The position numbers and the translations under genes were made by a program. The notes beneath the pieces were generated by a model, which saw only the letters and a program-made list of their open reading frames with translations, had not been told where the DNA came from and ran no database searches. From a bacterium (GTDB lineage Bacteria; Patescibacteriota; Patescibacteriia; 2-12-FULL-60-25): 5,129 nucleotides of DNA. Each line of letters starts with the position of its first letter. The stretch's first letter is position 1. Location: contig JAGVIJ010000015.1 of NCBI GenBank assembly GCA_020056125.1, positions 1 through 5,129 on the forward strand, given 5' to 3'. This document shows positions 4,079 through 5,129 of this stretch, piece after piece.

Positions 4079-5032
4079 TCAATCTCCTCGGCGCTTGGCA
4101 TGAAACGCCTGATGCACATCGCGCAACTGCTGATTGGTAACGTGCGTATAAATCTGCGTGGTGGTGATGGAGGCGTGGCCCAACATGGATTGCACGCTGC
4201 GCAAATCAGCGCCGTTCATCAAAAGATCCGTGGCAAAGGAGTGGCGCAGGGTGTGAGGAGAAACTTTTTTAGGAATGCCTGCGGCTGAAGCATAATGTTT
4301 GACCAACCGTTCCATGGAGCGCGGCGTGATGGGTTGAGCCTCGGCATCATTGTGCGAACCGGCGGCTCGGTCATGCCGCGCGAACAAATAAGGTGAATCA
4401 GCCTGCCTGCCGGTAGGCAGATCCTTGCGCAAAGCCAAATATTGTTTGAGCCAATAGCGCGCCTGATGCGAGAGGAAAACTACGCGCACTTTATCGCCCT
4501 TGCCGCGCACGCTGAATTCATCGCGCTCCAAATTGATTTGATCGCGTTTGAGATTGACCAGTTCAGAAACACGCATGCCCGTGGAAAAGAAAAGTTCCAG
4601 AATCGCGCGATCGCGTTTTTGCAAAATCTCGGGTGCGTCGCTCTTGGTCGGCGCATCCAGCAAGCGCTCCAGATCCATAGCTTCCAAAAAAGCCGGTTCG
4701 CGCGCGCCTTGGCGAGCTAATTCAATTTTTTCCGGAGCCATGGTTTGCACATCATGCCGCGCCAGATATTTTAAGAAGGAGCGCAGAGCGATCAAATGAT
4801 AATTTTGCGTATTCTTTTTGAGCTGGCCGCGCTCCGGATATTCCAACCGATTTAAAAACAAACGATACTGTCGGATCTTTTCATAATCCACCTCATTCGC
4901 CGCCGGATCCTTGGCCCACTCAATGAAACGATTAAGATAAAAATCATAATTCCGCACGGTGAGCGGCGACCGGCCTTTTTCAATCTCAAGATATTCAAGA
5001 AAGGGACGAAGATGCTTTGATAGTTTAGACAT
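4079..5032 (-). CDS. tyrosine site-specific recombinase, XerC/XerD-like
   Basis: The product is 317 aa and intact. Residues 1-95 form the helical N-terminal core-binding (SAM-like) domain; residues 115-312 are the catalytic domain. All active-site residues are seen: Arg154 (TGMRVSELVNL), Lys178 (RGKGDKVR), His260 and Arg263 (HTLRHSFATDLL), His286 (LGHASITTTQ) and the nucleophile Tyr295 (QIYTHV). The family resolves chromosome dimers at dif as XerC/XerD, or a single Xer does so alone. Features of both XerC (basic C-terminus) and XerD (GADLR) are present, so I give no symbol. It is slightly longer than usual (about 300 aa) because of the stretch at 206-235, which includes PTGRQA encoded by an 18-bp palindrome. 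The ATG has no Shine-Dalgarno; TAAATT 7 nt upstream may serve as a -10 of a leaderless mRNA. No dif-like site, excisionase or phage gene is nearby, so a housekeeping Xer is likelier than an integrase. Confidence 0.93.
   Translation of the reverse strand: MSKLSKHLRPFLEYLEIEKGRSPLTVRNYDFYLNRFIEWAKDPAANEVDYEKIRQYRLFLNRLEYPERGQLKKNTQNYHLIALRSFLKYLARHDVQTMAPEKIELARQGAREPAFLEAMDLERLLDAPTKSDAPEILQKRDRAILELFFSTGMRVSELVNLKRDQINLERDEFSVRGKGDKVRVVFLSHQARYWLKQYLALRKDLPTGRQADSPYLFARHDRAAGSHNDAEAQPITPRSMERLVKHYASAAGIPKKVSPHTLRHSFATDLLMNGADLRSVQSMLGHASITTTQIYTHVTNQQLRDVHQAFHAKRRGD
4403..4420. repeat. 18-bp palindrome inserted in frame within the recombinase gene
   Basis: CTGCCTG-CCGG-TAGGCAG is an inverted repeat of 7-bp arms (one G-T wobble) around CCGG. 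Read on the minus strand it encodes LPTGRQ, followed by Ala, in a surface linker of the catalytic domain where homologues vary in length. The frame is kept. Confidence 0.7.
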
Positions 5033-5034
5033 AG

Positions 5035-5123
5035 TTTCGAATTTAGAATGTCGAATATCGAATTTCGAATTTTTAATTTAGTGATATCTTGATCAACTCC
5101 TGGCGCGACATTCGATATTCGAA
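5035..5123. repeat. TCGAAT-rich repeat tract with 13-bp inverted repeat
   Basis: TCGAATATCGAAT (5051-5063) recurs inverted at 5110-5122 (ATTCGATATTCGA on plus), and further TTCGAAT copies lie at about 5035-5041 and 5064-5070. The tract covers the region upstream of the recombinase start and runs to the window edge. No gene is visible in it. Confidence 0.6.
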
Positions 5124-5129
5124 CTTCGA

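Noticed and set aside
4070..4799. Plus-strand ORFs opposite the recombinase
   Set aside because: The minus-strand frame encodes a complete tyrosine recombinase with all catalytic residues; the plus frames are its shadow.
3812..5032. Integrative element formed by tRNA-Arg and the adjacent tyrosine recombinase
   Set aside because: No second copy of the tRNA 3' end, no excisionase, cargo or phage genes; the protein looks like a housekeeping Xer.

Overview
The window reads as a chromosomal segment of a small-genome bacterium. My best guess is a Patescibacteria/CPR-type lineage (Parcubacteria-like). The hints are short stand-alone genes in mixed orientation, genes with no Shine-Dalgarno and a -10 box right against the ATG, a free-standing GIY-YIG protein, single tRNA genes with encoded CCA, and many small palindromic repeats, one of them inside a coding sequence. 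This is inference; there is no rRNA or other marker to place the organism.

Layout, left to right. A DMT/EamA transporter is cut by the left edge (minus strand, 1-203). A divergent gene for the ribosome-rescue hydrolase ArfB follows (288-725). Next come a clear promoter and tRNA-His(GTG) (789-863), then a palindrome-rich flank with two intrinsic-terminator-like hairpins (862-1014). A stand-alone C39-type cysteine peptidase (1057-1584) starts 6 nt after a perfect TATAAT, suggesting a leaderless mRNA.

The middle is a compact, more GC-rich unit (1621-3356): a TTGACA promoter, a leader hairpin, a 446-residue protein with an apparent degenerate NYN/PIN-like domain plus a possible winged helix (1724-3064), an intrinsic terminator, a second TTGACA promoter resembling the first, and then about 170 nt of non-coding sequence that folds into several helices and ends in a strong terminator. 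I read this as an unrecognised structured small RNA beside a putative RNA-acting protein, the best candidate here for something undescribed.

The right part is on the minus strand. A GIY-YIG protein (3278-3625) converges on and overlaps the putative RNA. tRNA-Arg(TCT) (3812-3886) is framed on both sides by 3-nt-loop palindromes. A 61-bp element with inverted ends lies at 4002-4062, and an intact XerC/XerD-like tyrosine recombinase at 4079-5032. The recombinase gene carries an in-frame 18-bp palindrome that adds about six residues. The right edge is an AT-rich TCGAAT-type repeat tract. Apart from the protein-RNA unit, the genes do not form an obvious common pathway: each seems to be its own transcription unit.
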